Source: Benincasa hispida (taxonomy: Eukaryota; Streptophyta; Magnoliopsida; Cucurbitales; Cucurbitaceae). From it: a stretch of 64,000 bases of DNA. Below are positions 33,173 to 43,868 of the stretch, one piece after another. Positions within the stretch are counted from its first letter, which is position 1. Each line of letters opens with the position of its first letter. A model generated the notes under the pieces. That model saw only the letters and a list, made by a program, of their open reading frames with translations, was not told the origin of the DNA and did not search any database. The position numbers and the translations under genes were made by a program. The DNA is taken from contig NC_052360.1 in assembly GCF_009727055.1 (NCBI RefSeq), forward strand, positions 69,030,608-69,094,607, read 5' to 3'.

Positions 33173-35709
33173 GTTGTTCTAATTGCCAAATTTCATTTCT
33201 TTTACAGTCGTGGTGGGTTTTAAGTTTTCTACAATGCGTTTAAGCGTTAAATGTGTTTGTGGATGTGTTGATGGATGTTTACGAGATGATTGCCTCTAGT
33301 TAAATCTTTCTTTAAGTTTACAAAGTGTTAATTTGTAAGGGCCCCTACATTTTTGGGCATAATTAACAAGCAATCGAGTCTGCATTCAAAGTGTTTGAAG
33401 TTTTTTAATCATTCATGATGAAGTTTCAAAGCATGGAGATGCAGTTCTCATCGAGGAAGAAGACCAAAGTTTGGTCGCATCATGTAGCTCAGGCTAAACG
33501 ATCGTTCAGATTTGGCTAAACGATCGTGTAGTATTTACTAAACGATCGTATAACTGATGCTAAATGATTGAGTAAAGAGATTACTCTATCGTGTAGTGTT
33601 GGCTGCTCGATTGCATGGATGCTTGAGGTAAACAATCACATAGAGTATTTGATGCTCGTCGTTTAATAGGCACACGCACTAAAACAATCACTTAGTTTAG
33701 CATGCTTCATCGCATAGTCACTGACTACACGATCACCCAGTATACGATGCTTGACGCTAGCCCAGCGATCGTTTAAAAGATCATTCTTCATCGCATCGTT
33801 ATCGTCTACTTGATCGTTTAAGGCATGCGTTGCATGATGTGCGCTGCAAATCGCGAGACATTCATACTACATTGCCTAGTCAAAGGTACCCAATCGTTGC
33901 TAAATGATCGTTTATGCTTATATAGCGTTGCTAGATGATCACAACGAGTTGTTACACAATGAAGGAGATGCGTTCTTCGTCCAGACAGTTCAAGTCTCAA
34001 TTCGCCTGTTTGAACCAGTAGACTTATTGCTCTTTGTAATAGTTATCTTTGTTTTTAAAGGATTTGAGGCTAATTATCCCAATTCATCAACTGTCACTCA
34101 ATGTACATGAGATGTATATTTGTTTATATGACATAGTGTATGACATATAGATTTAAAGCCCATCTTAGGTTATGCATTTTATTCATGCATCATATATTAT
34201 AAGTGTTATAATATAGTTAATGGCATGATGAAATTACAAGAAAGCATGATCATGAATCATATAATATAACAGTTATATTTATGCATGCATTAAGCATATT
34301 CATGCATCATCTTTATATTATAAGAGTTATAGTATAAGGGTGTATGAGAGCATATATGCTTGGTTCATTGCTTTGTTATATAAGTGTATATACAAGTAGT
34401 AATTAATGAACAATGCATGGAGCATGACACTTGGCTTATTTATAAGAGTTATGAATGCCTTGTATGTGTTGCTTCGCATTGTGGATGGTTTTAGTTGTTT
34501 CCGTTTATAAGAGTTATAATGGAAATTAGAACTAAAATCAATAAGCAAGAATTGCATGTGAACTTAGGTGAACTCATGTTTTAAAAGGATTTTAAAATTT
34601 TATTTAGATAGACCTAGGTTCATGGTTCTAATGAGATTAGATACATAAGTTTAATCTTTTGAATCGGTTTAATAGGATTAAATTAATTGGAATAAGAGAT
34701 TAAATTTGTAAATCTATCTATAAAGGACCTTTTGTCTAAGGCTGGTTCTGGCTAGGTTAGGATATTTAAGCTGATAGAAACGGAACACCCCTACCTGGGA
34801 ACCTACCAAGAAAGGTGAATTAGATAGATTTGCTACAAGCATGCAACAATTGATAAAAAACTTCGTTAAGGAGTTTAATGAATGATGATCAAAAGTTGTT
34901 CAACTTTCCAAGGTAATAGTTACTCTTGGACAAACCTAAAAAGTCACTTAGTTAAAATCCTTAGCCGTGTTTTTTCTGAGTAAACTAAACCTTAGGTTAT
35001 AAAATACTCAGTGGGATGAAAAGATATATATGATATGTAAATTCCACTCACGTTTCTTCCTGATTGTTCATACCATGAGATTCATGCTTGGCCTCGTGGT
35101 GCCTTGGGAGCATCCCCCATCGAATGGTGTTTGCATGAGTCAATATCTAGGTGGACGGAGAGAGTATTTATAGTAAGTGGGTGAAGGATGTGTGTCAACA
35201 TGTCCTGCAGTCTCGTTCATTGGTTTTCATGTGAGATCTTCTTGCACGACCTTGTGGTGCCCTGGGAGCATCCCCTTTTGGACTGTTTGTGCGGTTGGTA
35301 AATTTAAAGGTGAACTCCATAAATGGATAGGGTCGCTTTATTTTTTCCCCAATCGGAATTTTTCCCTTCGGATTGGCTGCTTGGGGTGAAACTCTAGGAT
35401 CTAAAATGAAGGGTCACACTTACGGGAAATTGTTAAGCAAGTTAATGAATTCTTGACTAAATCAATGATGGCTAGTTGTTATAGAAATAAGAGTTGTTCT
35501 AGTATTAATGACTGGTTGAGAGTATCTCAAATCAGAGGAGGGATAAATTGACTATTTTCGGTGGCTTTTGTCCTAAACCACTAAAGTGTCATTGCAAAAC
35601 TAGATGTCATATGGGGTTTATTTAGATTTTGCTAAACAAGATTGGATTTTGTTTTAAAGAGTATTTGCTAAAATCTAATGTAGATCAACGTGTTTTTTTT
35701 TTCAGCAAC
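33173..35709 (+). other. Long non-coding leader of the forward copia element
   Basis: About 2.5 kb without coding sequence. It holds a cluster of palindromic aacgatcgtt motifs (33490-33920), many 'ttataagagttata' repeats (34190-34530), and a direct repeat around 'ggtgcc(t/c)tgggagcatcccc' (35097-35118 and 35256-35277). It ends with a pyrimidine tract and AG (ttttttttttcag, to 35705) five bases before the gag ATG. This would be a good 3' splice site pairing with the donor in the LTR. Confidence 0.6.
33490..33920 (+). repeat. Cluster of palindromic ctaaacgatcg(tttag) motifs
   Basis: ctaaacgatcg occurs at 33494, 33516 and 33538 (22-bp spacing), and variants (taaatgatcgttta, gcgatcgttta, cttgatcgttta) follow to 33914. 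Related motifs occur in the LTR U5 and in the reverse element. Confidence 0.75.
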
Positions 35710-36135
35710 ATGTATGATTTTTCGTTAGTTGCCTCTTATAATTTGACCGATGACATACATTGAAAAGAGCATCTTAAAACATATTTGATGGTAAACAACC
35801 TTGAGTTTATCATGATTGGGGAGTGTCCTCAAATTCCGACCCTTGATGCATCGCGAAATGTTCCAAATGCATATGAGGTATGGATGAAGGCTAATTCAAT
35901 GGTCAGACTTCAAATTTTGGCTAGCATACCTGATGCATTGGCCAAAAGGGTTGAGAATATGGTCATTGCACGTAAGATCATGGACTCGTTACAAGAATTG
36001 TTTGAACGTGAGAAAAAAGGGATGGATGACAAAGAAACCATTAATGTCAGTTCCAAAGATAATCTTCAGTCTTTCTTGAATGTCAAGGGGCTAAAAGAGA
36101 AAGCAATTATTGCTAACTCTGGAAAAGTTCATTGA
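35710..36135 (+). pseudogene. Copia gag remnant
   Basis: ATG at 35710 opens MYDFSLVASYNL. A TGA follows at about 35760, then 116 residues with the copia gag (UBN2-type) pattern: GECPQIPT, AYEVWMKANSMVRLQILASIPDAL, MVIARKIMDSLQELFE. The expected CCHC zinc knuckle is not seen, and the frame joins abruptly to protease-proximal sequence, so an internal deletion is likely. Gag would bind RNA in the particle. Confidence 0.8.
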
Positions 36136-37112
36136 CGAGAATTGTTCTCTGAAACCGAACTTGGAGCTTACATAGGTTCTTATACTGATCCCACTACTCT
36201 CATGAAGAGGAAGAAGTTTAAAGATAGTAAATGTGATTTATTTGTCTTGGAGACGTGTTTGGTAGAGAATGATGATTCTGCCTAGATACTTGATTCACGT
36301 GCTACTAACCACGTAAGTTCTTACTACCAAGGATTTAGTTCCTGAAAAACGTTGGAAGATGGAGAGATGACTCTTCGAGTCGGTACTGGTAAGATTGTTT
36401 CATCTATTATTATAGGCAGGCTGAAGTTATTTTTAGACAAGAAACGTTATCTATTACTGGATAATGTTTTTGTAGCTCCTCATATCAAGAGGAACTTAAT
36501 CTCAGTTTCTTGTCTGATTGAACAAGATTATACCATCTTCTTTTCTGAGAAAAGTGTTTATTTTTAAGAATGGTATGGAGATTGGTTTTGGTTCAATGGA
36601 AAAAAAAACTTGCATGTACTAAAGTCGTTAGTCATAAAATCCTTGTTTAATACTGAAATGTTCAAAACAACGACAACTGCAAAAAGACCAAAGGTTTCTC
36701 CTAAGGAAAACTCCCATCTTTGGCATCTGAGGTTAGGTCACATCAACCTCAATATGATTAAGAAGTTGGTATAATGTGGATTTCTAAATGGTTTAAAAGA
36801 AAACTCTTTGTCGGTATGTGAATCATGCCTTGAAGGCAAGATGACCAAATGACCTTTTACTGGAAAAGGTTATAGAGCCAAGGAAACCTTGAAGCTTATA
36901 CATTCAGACCTCTGTGGTCCGATGAGTGTTAGAGCTCGAGCTGGGTATGAATATTTCATCTCTTTCATAGATGTTATTCAAGATACGGGTATCTATACCT
37001 AATACAACATTAGTCTGATGCCCTTGACATGTTCAAGGAGTATAAGGCTGAAGTTGAAAACTTGTTAGGTAAGAAGATAAAAAGACTATGATCTAATCGC
37101 GGTGGAGAGTAT
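36136..37112 (+). pseudogene. Copia protease, gag-pre-integrase and integrase N-part
   Basis: Protease: ILDSRATNHV at about 36289-36318, where the catalytic DSG is changed to DSR (codon cgt, 36298-36300). Next, TLRVGTGK...LDNVFVAPHIKRNLISVSCLIEQ (36352-36567) is the gag-pre-integrase region. HLWHLRLGHIN and CESCLEGKMTK are the HHCC zinc-binding motif (two Cys present). HSDLCGPM carries the first integrase Asp. Stops near 36566, 36773, 36849 and 37001 break it. Confidence 0.82.
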
Positions 37113-38085
37113 ATGGACTTAGACTTCCAGAACTATATGATAGAACATGGAATCACGTCCCAACTCTCGGTCCTAGGTACACCTCAACAGAATATTAGAA
37201 AGGAGAAACAGAACCTTGTTGGACATAGTTCGGTCTATGATGAGTTATTCCCATCTTCCAGACTCGTTTTGGGGATTTGTAGTGGAGACACATATTACAT
37301 TTTGAACAACGTTCCCTCAAATAGTGTTTCTGAAACACCTTTCGAGTTATGGAGAGGTCGTAAAGGTAGTTTATGCCACATCAGGATTTGGGGATGTCTG
37401 ACCCACGTGCCAGTGGCTAACCCTAAAATGTTGGAACCACATTCAAAAGTTTACCTCTTTGTAGGCTACCCCAAGGAAACGAAGGGTGGATACTTTTATG
37501 ATCCAAATGAGAATAAGGTGTTTGTATCAACAAATGCTATCTCCTTGGAAAAAGACCACATCGGGCATCATAAGCCACGAAGTAAGCTTGTTTTAAATGA
37601 TATTTTAGGTGAGACTACTGAGAGTTCAACAAGATTTGTTGAACAGAATGATAGATTAAAAAGAGTTATTGATGTCGGTTCATCTAGTAAACCATCTCAA
37701 GAGTTGAGACTGCCTCGACATAGTGGGAGGGTTACGAACCCATCGGAACGCTACATGGGTTTGACTGAAGCCCAAAACATCATGTCTGATGATGGAGTTA
37801 AGGATCCACTGTCTTATAAACAAGCAATAGAGAATGTTGACAAAGATGAGTGGATTAAAGCCATGAATCAGAAAATGGATATTATGTACTTCAATTATGT
37901 TGGGAACTTGTGGATCAGCCTGATGGGGTAAAACCTATAGGGTGTAAGTGGATCTACAAGAGAAAATGAGGTGTAGATGGAAAGGTATAAACCTTTAAGG
38001 CTAGACTCATGGAAAAGGGTTATACCCAGGTCGAGGGAGTGGACTATGAGGAAACTTTCTCACTTATTGTCATGTTGAAGTCTAT
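37113..38085 (+). pseudogene. Copia integrase C-part and RT start
   Basis: Open for 272 aa from 37113. GTPQQN marks the integrase core, but the residues after it do not match the usual motif (expected GVAER, seen IRKEK), so the catalytic Glu appears lost. Then PFELWRGRK, IWGCLTHVP, FVGYPKETKGGYFYDP, and an RT entry (DEWIKAMNQKMDIM). After a stop near 37929, the RT start GCKWIYKRK and FKARL...KGYTQVEGVDYEETFSLIVMLKS follows, cut at the solo LTR after TSD base 38085. Confidence 0.87.
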
Positions 38086-39751
38086 TCATAACGGGCAGAA
38101 ATGCACATTATTACAACGAAAAGACATAAAACAATGTGGGAATGCGATGATAAAAACATGCAAAATTGTGTCTAAAAGCATTAAGTTAAGAATATGGCGG
38201 TCGCATGTGCCCATCGCATTAAAGCAGTTAATTTACTTCTTTTGTGCAAAAAAATGTGTTGGCACAAAGCAAGTTGCGATCCAAGAAATTTCGCGCCTAA
38301 GTGCATTTGAAGATTGTCACCACAAAGCTATGCGATCGTATGCACTCACGAAGATCTGCTCAAGAAGGTGACCGCATAAAGACGGCGCATCAAGGTGAAA
38401 GCTTAATAAATCATGATCGGACAGAAAGCTAATGACGATCGAATCTGAATTTAGTTGACAAGCTGTTAACGACACACTGTAGCAAGTACACTTAAATTTT
38501 TGGTGATTATTAATCGGTGCATTAGACAGAGATTTAATGACTTCCCATTATTGCAATCATAATAGAGAAAAGCTCTTCACCCTGAAGCTCTATAAATACC
38601 AAAGGCCACTTTCGTTAAGGGAGTTCAGAGTTTTTTGGGAGTTCAAAAATATACTTAGTTTGCCATATACATAGATAGCCGTTAGTCTATAATTCATATA
38701 CTTAGGAGGCGGGGGCGAGCGAAGAGAGAAGATGCCGAAAGATCGTCCCTGGTTAGCTCGAAAGACTACTAGGAAGCACTGAGAACGGAGAGAGGGTCAA
38801 CTCTTGCGAAAGCAAGAACATTCCTTGGGCAGAGTAAAGTAAAACACAGTGAAAAAGCCTCAGGAAGCAAGATATTGCCACCAGGCTCTCTATCCCTACT
38901 TTCCATTTTCATTCTATATTCTAATTTTATTTATAGAATGGAATTAGCATCTCTACATCTGTTCAATCTTTTCACAATGCGCATGAGTAACTAAACTTCC
39001 GAATGGGTTGAGAAGCACTTTGCTAGCATGACCTAAGATCTTCATTTTATGCAATCATCTTGTCTTATGTATGCGTCCATCACCCTTTAGAGATACTCGA
39101 GAGAGTAGTCTAAAGAAAGAACCTAGACTTAAGAGAGTTAGGTTAGAATCTAGGCTTGAGAAAGTTAGATTAGAACCGCATGAGCAAGAGATAGAAACTT
39201 AGAGATAAGTTCTGTTTGCTATCATGCATCGCATGCATCCTAGAAATAGGATATGATAGTATGCGGTCGCCTTGTGTATATGTGTGTCATTCATCATTGC
39301 ATAGACAAGAATAGAGGCTTAGACATAAGTCCTATAGACATTATCGTATACATTGCATGCATCCTAAAATTAGGAACTATAGCATTTGCATTGAGAGATG
39401 ACATGTTGTTGTATGTGTGTAGCATGATCGCATAACTTGAACGCAATCTCAAGAAGTGTTAGCTAAATCCCTTCTCAACTCGTTCCCCGCATACTCATTG
39501 TAACTTTGCAGTTATTAACTCTTTTCTCAATTCTGCCATATACGATTTATACTTTAAATAAACATACCAACCAACTTATTGTTTTGTTTGTCACCGCAAA
39601 GGAATCAAAACCTACCGTCGCGTTCGACCCTGGGCTTACCAGGTAACCTAGTATGATTTATACTTGGATTTTACTAGGAAAACATGCATGTGCAATGCAT
39701 ACACTACCATCGCAATATACACCATTATTTCATCATATTCACAATGCATCA
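38086..39751 (+). mobile_element. Solo Athila B-type LTR in copia RT, TCTAT duplication
   Basis: 1666 bp, TCATAACGGGCAGAAATGCAC (TG changed to TC) to CAATGCATCA, flanked by exact TCTAT at 38081-38085 and 39752-39756. Removing it rejoins the copia RT reading across MLKS and the following segment. TATA box tataaata at 38591-38598. Confidence 0.95.
38591..38598 (+). promoter_or_regulatory. TATA box of the solo Athila LTR
   Basis: tataaata in ctctataaatacc, about 505 bp into the LTR; same context (ctataaatacc) as at 19857. Confidence 0.65.
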
Positions 39752-39756
39752 TCTAT

Positions 39757-40369
39757 CGGGATTCTCTTGTCCATAGCCACATTTTATGATTGTGAGATAT
39801 GAAAAATGGATGTCAAAACTACCTTTTTAAATGGTAATCTTGAAGAGACCATCTACATGGCTCAACCAGAAGGATTCATTATTCCAAATCAAAAGCAAAA
39901 GGTTTGCAATCTTAATAGGTTCATTTATGGGCTGAAACAAGCATTTAGATTGTGGAACATTAGATTTGATAGTGTGATCAAATCATTTGACTTCGATCAG
40001 AATGTTGATGAGCCTTGTATTTACAAGAAAATCATCAATAGCTCAGTAGCTTTCCTGGTGCTGTATGTGGATGATATCCTACTAATTGGGGATGATATAG
40101 GTTTTCTGACTGATGTTAAGAAGTGGCTAGCCGCCCAATTCCAAATGAAAGATTTGGGAGTGGCACAATATGTTCTAAGGATCCAGATCATTTTGAATCG
40201 TAAGAACAAGAGGTTGGCCTTGTCTCAGGCATCGTACATTGACAATATGTTGATCAGGTACTCGATGCAGAATTCCAAGAGGAATTTGTTACCCTTCAGG
40301 CATGGAATTATTTTGTCTAAGGAGCAATTTCTAAGACACCTAAAAAAGTTGAGGAAATGAGACAGATTC
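39757..40369 (+). pseudogene. Copia reverse transcriptase, central part
   Basis: A clean frame (39806-40360) with MDVKTTFLNGNLEETIYMAQPEGF, NRFIYGLKQAFRLW and the catalytic box YVDDILLIG, both Asp intact, then WLAAQFQMKDLG. A frame loss comes after SKEQF, and the segment ends at the 5-bp GATTC (40365-40369) that borders the next insertion. Confidence 0.93.
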
Positions 40370-42357
40370 TGTTAAACGCAAATATTAAGATATACAATAA
40401 TGCATGCAAGATACAAGTCTATGTCCCCATAACCAGTTCTCTGACAACAGCGCCATAAACTTGATACGCTAAAATTTAATATATACCATCATGCACGCAA
40501 GATACAAGTCTATGTCCCCGTAACCAGTTCCCCAAAAAAGGCACCATAAACTTGTTGACATGGATTTTGATCTAAGCTACAAGTCCATGCGATACTACTT
40601 TTAGATATGCATTAATGATTAATGTTCTTGTAGTACGTTGTGCATAGTCACAAGTTTCCTTGTGTTGGAACCAAGTATAATTCCACCGTAATTTTCTCGG
40701 TGTGATCCGAGGTCGAACACAGGGACTGTTTGAGGTTATTGCGTTATGCTTGTGATACATGCGACAAGGGTTTTTTCAGTTTATAAAAGAGTTATGTACA
40801 AGAATATAAACATGCGATAAAATAAAGTAAAGCGGTAAATATGCAATAATAAAATAAATTGCAACAAAGTAAACCTAAGTTAAGATGATACAAGATATAG
40901 GTTTCATGATACAAGATACCGAGGTTGAGGCTGACTGTGAAGATTATACAAAGATCGTGTTATGTGGTGGCGAGTCTTATGTGCGGAGAAAAAATAGAAA
41001 GGATGATTAATATAAATAGCACAAGTTCCTTAATTGCATTAAAGCTATAATTACGGTTCCACTTTTCCCTTGGCGTACACCTCTCGGTGATTGGCCGCGT
41101 TCCCACATCTCTATGGTGAAACAGGGACGAATGTAATGAACGCAAGGTTGCTTCCATCTCTGAATGTACTACTCGCTTTAGTTAACACATTCTTCTAACC
41201 TTCTCTCGACAGATCAGAATGACATCTTCACTTCTGCTCTCACAGGTGAAGATGCCGTCTAGCATGCCTTTGCTAAACGCATTTATCTCTTTATCACATA
41301 TTAAGTTACTCATTTAATCCATATTAATTACCAAGATATTAAGAAAACTTCATGGAGAAAATTATTAATGGAGGAACGAAAATAGATAGAAAAGTGGAAA
41401 CGAAAATAATCAAGACATTCAATAATACTATTTAGCGTCTGATACATGATTTGTGAATGAAGAGATTAAGAAGATGAAATGCAGTTAATGAATAGAGTTA
41501 GAAACGAATACAAATAAACGCCAACGTCTTGACGCCGATCTGGATGGAGATTTGCTTTCTAGCGTGGATGGATCGTGTGGAAGGATGAGTTTCCCTCTCA
41601 GGTTTGCTCAACCGGTAGTAGGGATCTAAGCACAGAGCTTCATGACGGGGATTTGGCAGAATAACACTGAGACTCACCTCTCGGCCGTATCTCTTTTCTT
41701 CCCGAATTTCTTCCAATCAGTACTTAGCTCAGCCTCTCTCTCAATAATCTAGCATCAATTCGCCCTCGTATCAAGTAGATTTTCTCTGAATTCTATGGGG
41801 GGTATTTATAGGTGAAAAACTTTGGCTCTTGGCTTATGGACCCCACTTATTATTATGGAAATTCCAAAGATGGAGGAATAAATATTCCTTCTGTTATGCA
41901 ATCAGACCGTCAAATCTACACAACGGTTAGTTGTACATGTGTCACAATCCTTTGCATTTATATTGCTCAGCTGCATCTTTCAATCGGGTGCTTGCATGCG
42001 GTGTTGTTTTTATTACCACATGCAGTTAAAATTCAGCTCGGGATTGACTGTCGCATTGCGGCGTCATTGCGTTGATCGTCTCTTCATTGTGGTTTGACGG
42101 GCGCAATTGTGACGAAGATGCGTTATTTAGTTTCTCGTTGATGAAACCTTGATTGCCAAGCAGGTTTCCTACAAAACAGAGTAGAAATATCCTCTATCTA
42201 CCATCCTGATGATGTTAATGGGTGTAATATGTGATAATTTCATAATTATTGTATTTCTGAGCTAATTTTTCATACAATTTGATGCATATTCCTTCTTTTT
42301 TTTGGCTGCAATATCTAGATAAGCAGTATAAATAACTTGTATTTCTACAAGTTATCA
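40370..42357 (-). mobile_element. Athila A-type LTR unit with two internal primer-site motifs, GATTC duplication
   Basis: 1988 bp, inserted between exact GATTC repeats (40365-40369 and 42358-42362). Copia RT reads continuously across the duplication, which fixes both borders. The minus strand starts TGATAACTTGTAGAAATACAAG at 42357. The family's usual LTR end (...GTCAACA) comes at about 40557, but the insert runs on through a primer-site motif (40529-40546), a leader piece, a second primer-site motif (40438-40455) and a second leader piece, to end GTTTAACA at 40370. Confidence 0.9.
40380..40562 (-). repeat. 91-bp tandem duplication containing a tRNA-Asp primer-site motif
   Basis: Two units with a period of about 91 bp. 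Each reads on the minus strand caagtttatggNgcc...ggggaactggtta-like sequence, then ggggacatagacttgtatc and a tail. gatacaagtctatgtcccc occurs at 40410 and 40501. Confidence 0.88.
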
Positions 42358-43144
42358 GATTCCCTATGCTTTGGCTATTAGAACAACTTATGTATGCAAC
42401 GTTATGTATTAGACGTGACATTTTTCTATGCTAGTAGGGATTGTTAGTCGATATCAGTCCAATCCAGTATTTGATCACTAGACGACGGTCAAAACGATTC
42501 TTAAGTATCTTCGGGAGAAAGAGAGACTATATACTCGTGTATGGAGATAAGGATTTGATCCTTACAGGATACATAGACTCTGACTTTCAGAACTAATAAG
42601 GATCTCGGAAATCAACATCAGGGTCAGTGTTCACTCTGAATGAAGGGGCTGTAGTTTGGCGAAGCATCAAACAATGATGCATCGTGAACTCCACTATGGA
42701 AGCGGAATACATAGTCGCTTGTGAAGCTACTAAAGAGGTTATTTGGCTTAGGAAGCTCCTTACAGATTTAGAAGATGCTCTAAATATGTCTTTGTCGATC
42801 ACTCTCTATTGTGATAACAGTGGGGTTGTGGCAAATTCTTAGGAATCACAAAGTCACCGAAGAAGCAAGTATATTGAATGGAAGTATCATTTGATTAGGG
42901 AGATTGTGCATCGTGATGATGTCGTCGTCACGAAGATCGCATCGAAGCACAACGTTGCTGATTCATTTACAAAGGTTGTCCTGGCTAAAGTTTTCGAGGA
43001 TCATCTGAAGAGTCTAGGTCTACGGGGCATGCGACACCTTGTCTAGGGCAAGTGGGAAATGTTACTAGTGTATAGAGTGTGCCCTAGTTTATTGTATTGT
43101 ACTATTTTTTTGTATTATACATTAGTCTCTCGAGGTATTAGGAC
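42358..43144 (+). pseudogene. Copia RNase H remnant and 3' UTR
   Basis: Restarts at CCCTATGCT after the insertion. Reading across frames shows PYA, then YQSNP-like and KYLR-like pieces, VDSD-like text near 42570, EAEYI-like text near 42700, and a C-terminal block around 42830-43040 with SRSKYIEW-like and HLKSLGL-like sequence: the usual order of copia RNase H. Many stops. It ends about 43045; the short 3' UTR follows. Confidence 0.75.
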
Positions 43145-43155
43145 GAGTGGGAGAT
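43145..43155 (+). promoter_or_regulatory. Polypurine tract of the forward copia element
   Basis: gagtgggagat immediately before the TGTTGGG LTR start at 43156, a typical copia arrangement. Confidence 0.85.
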
Positions 43156-43307
43156 TGTTGGGATTGGTGTCCTAATTCTTTCGGTGGACTGGTAGTTTGT
43201 AAACATTTTGTACACATTGTTATTAATAAAATAAAGGTTATTTTATTTACATTTACTTATATCTAATAAACTAAGCTTCGTGGTTATTTCATGTAACTTA
43301 AGCATGT
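43156..43307 (+). repeat. Start of the forward copia 3' LTR, interrupted
   Basis: TGTTGGGATTGGTGTCC to ...TTAAGCATGT, then element B2. Matches the start of the reverse LTR at 32634. CATGT (43303-43307) is the candidate left target duplication of B2. Confidence 0.82.
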
Positions 43308-43868
43308 TGATCTGGTAGAAATACAAGTTATTACAGCTCAAATAAGTAAAACAATAAGAGAATGTGATGGTAAAATAGGCAATATCATGTCCGAAAGCGC
43401 TAAACTAAAAGGAATTGCGATCGCGAATGCTCATCGCATAAAAGCAGTTAATTTACCTATTTTGTGCAGGTACAATGCGATGGCACATAAGAAATTGTGA
43501 TCCAAAGGCATAAGGCAACAGTGCGCTTGAAGTTGTGATCGCAAGTCATGCGACCATGAGAAGTTTCTTAAAAAAGTGGCTGCATAAAAACCTCGCATCA
43601 AGGCGACAACACAATAAATCATGATGGGACAGAAAGCTGATAACGGTCAATTCAGAATTTAGTTGACAAGCCGTTAAAAGCCACACAGTAGCAAGTATAT
43701 TCAACTTTCGGTGACTATTAAACGACACAACAGAGTAGGGGAATTAATGCCGCCCATCGTTGCAATCATTAGCAAGAAAAGCAAATTCACCTTAAAATCT
43801 ATAAATACCGAAGGCCACCAAAGAGAAGGGGAGATAGTTAGTCCATTCCTGCACATACCTATACATAT
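43308..43868 (+). repeat. Athila element B2 5' LTR, first segment
   Basis: Starts TGATCTGGTAGAAATACAAG and follows the family-B LTR (compare 14560-15115) until the chromovirus at 43869. Its first bases are intermediate between families A and B. Confidence 0.78.

Larger units (their letters stand above)
32635..43307 (+). mobile_element. Nearly full-length Ty1/copia element, interrupted three times
   Basis: Order: partial 5' LTR (U5 only), initiator-Met primer site, long AT-rich leader, gag, protease, integrase, RT, RNase H, polypurine tract, partial 3' LTR. It is interrupted by a solo Athila LTR in RT (38086-39751), by an A-type LTR unit just before RNase H (40370-42357), and by element B2 in its 3' LTR (43308). 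The order PR-IN-RT-RH and the YGLKQAF and YVDDILLIG motifs make it copia. A Tork/TNT1-94-like lineage is a guess. Confidence 0.85.

Noticed and set aside
33490..33920. A CRISPR-like or satellite array.
   Set aside because: The units are short, degenerate and palindromic, with no spacers of constant length beyond three units, in a plant retrotransposon leader.
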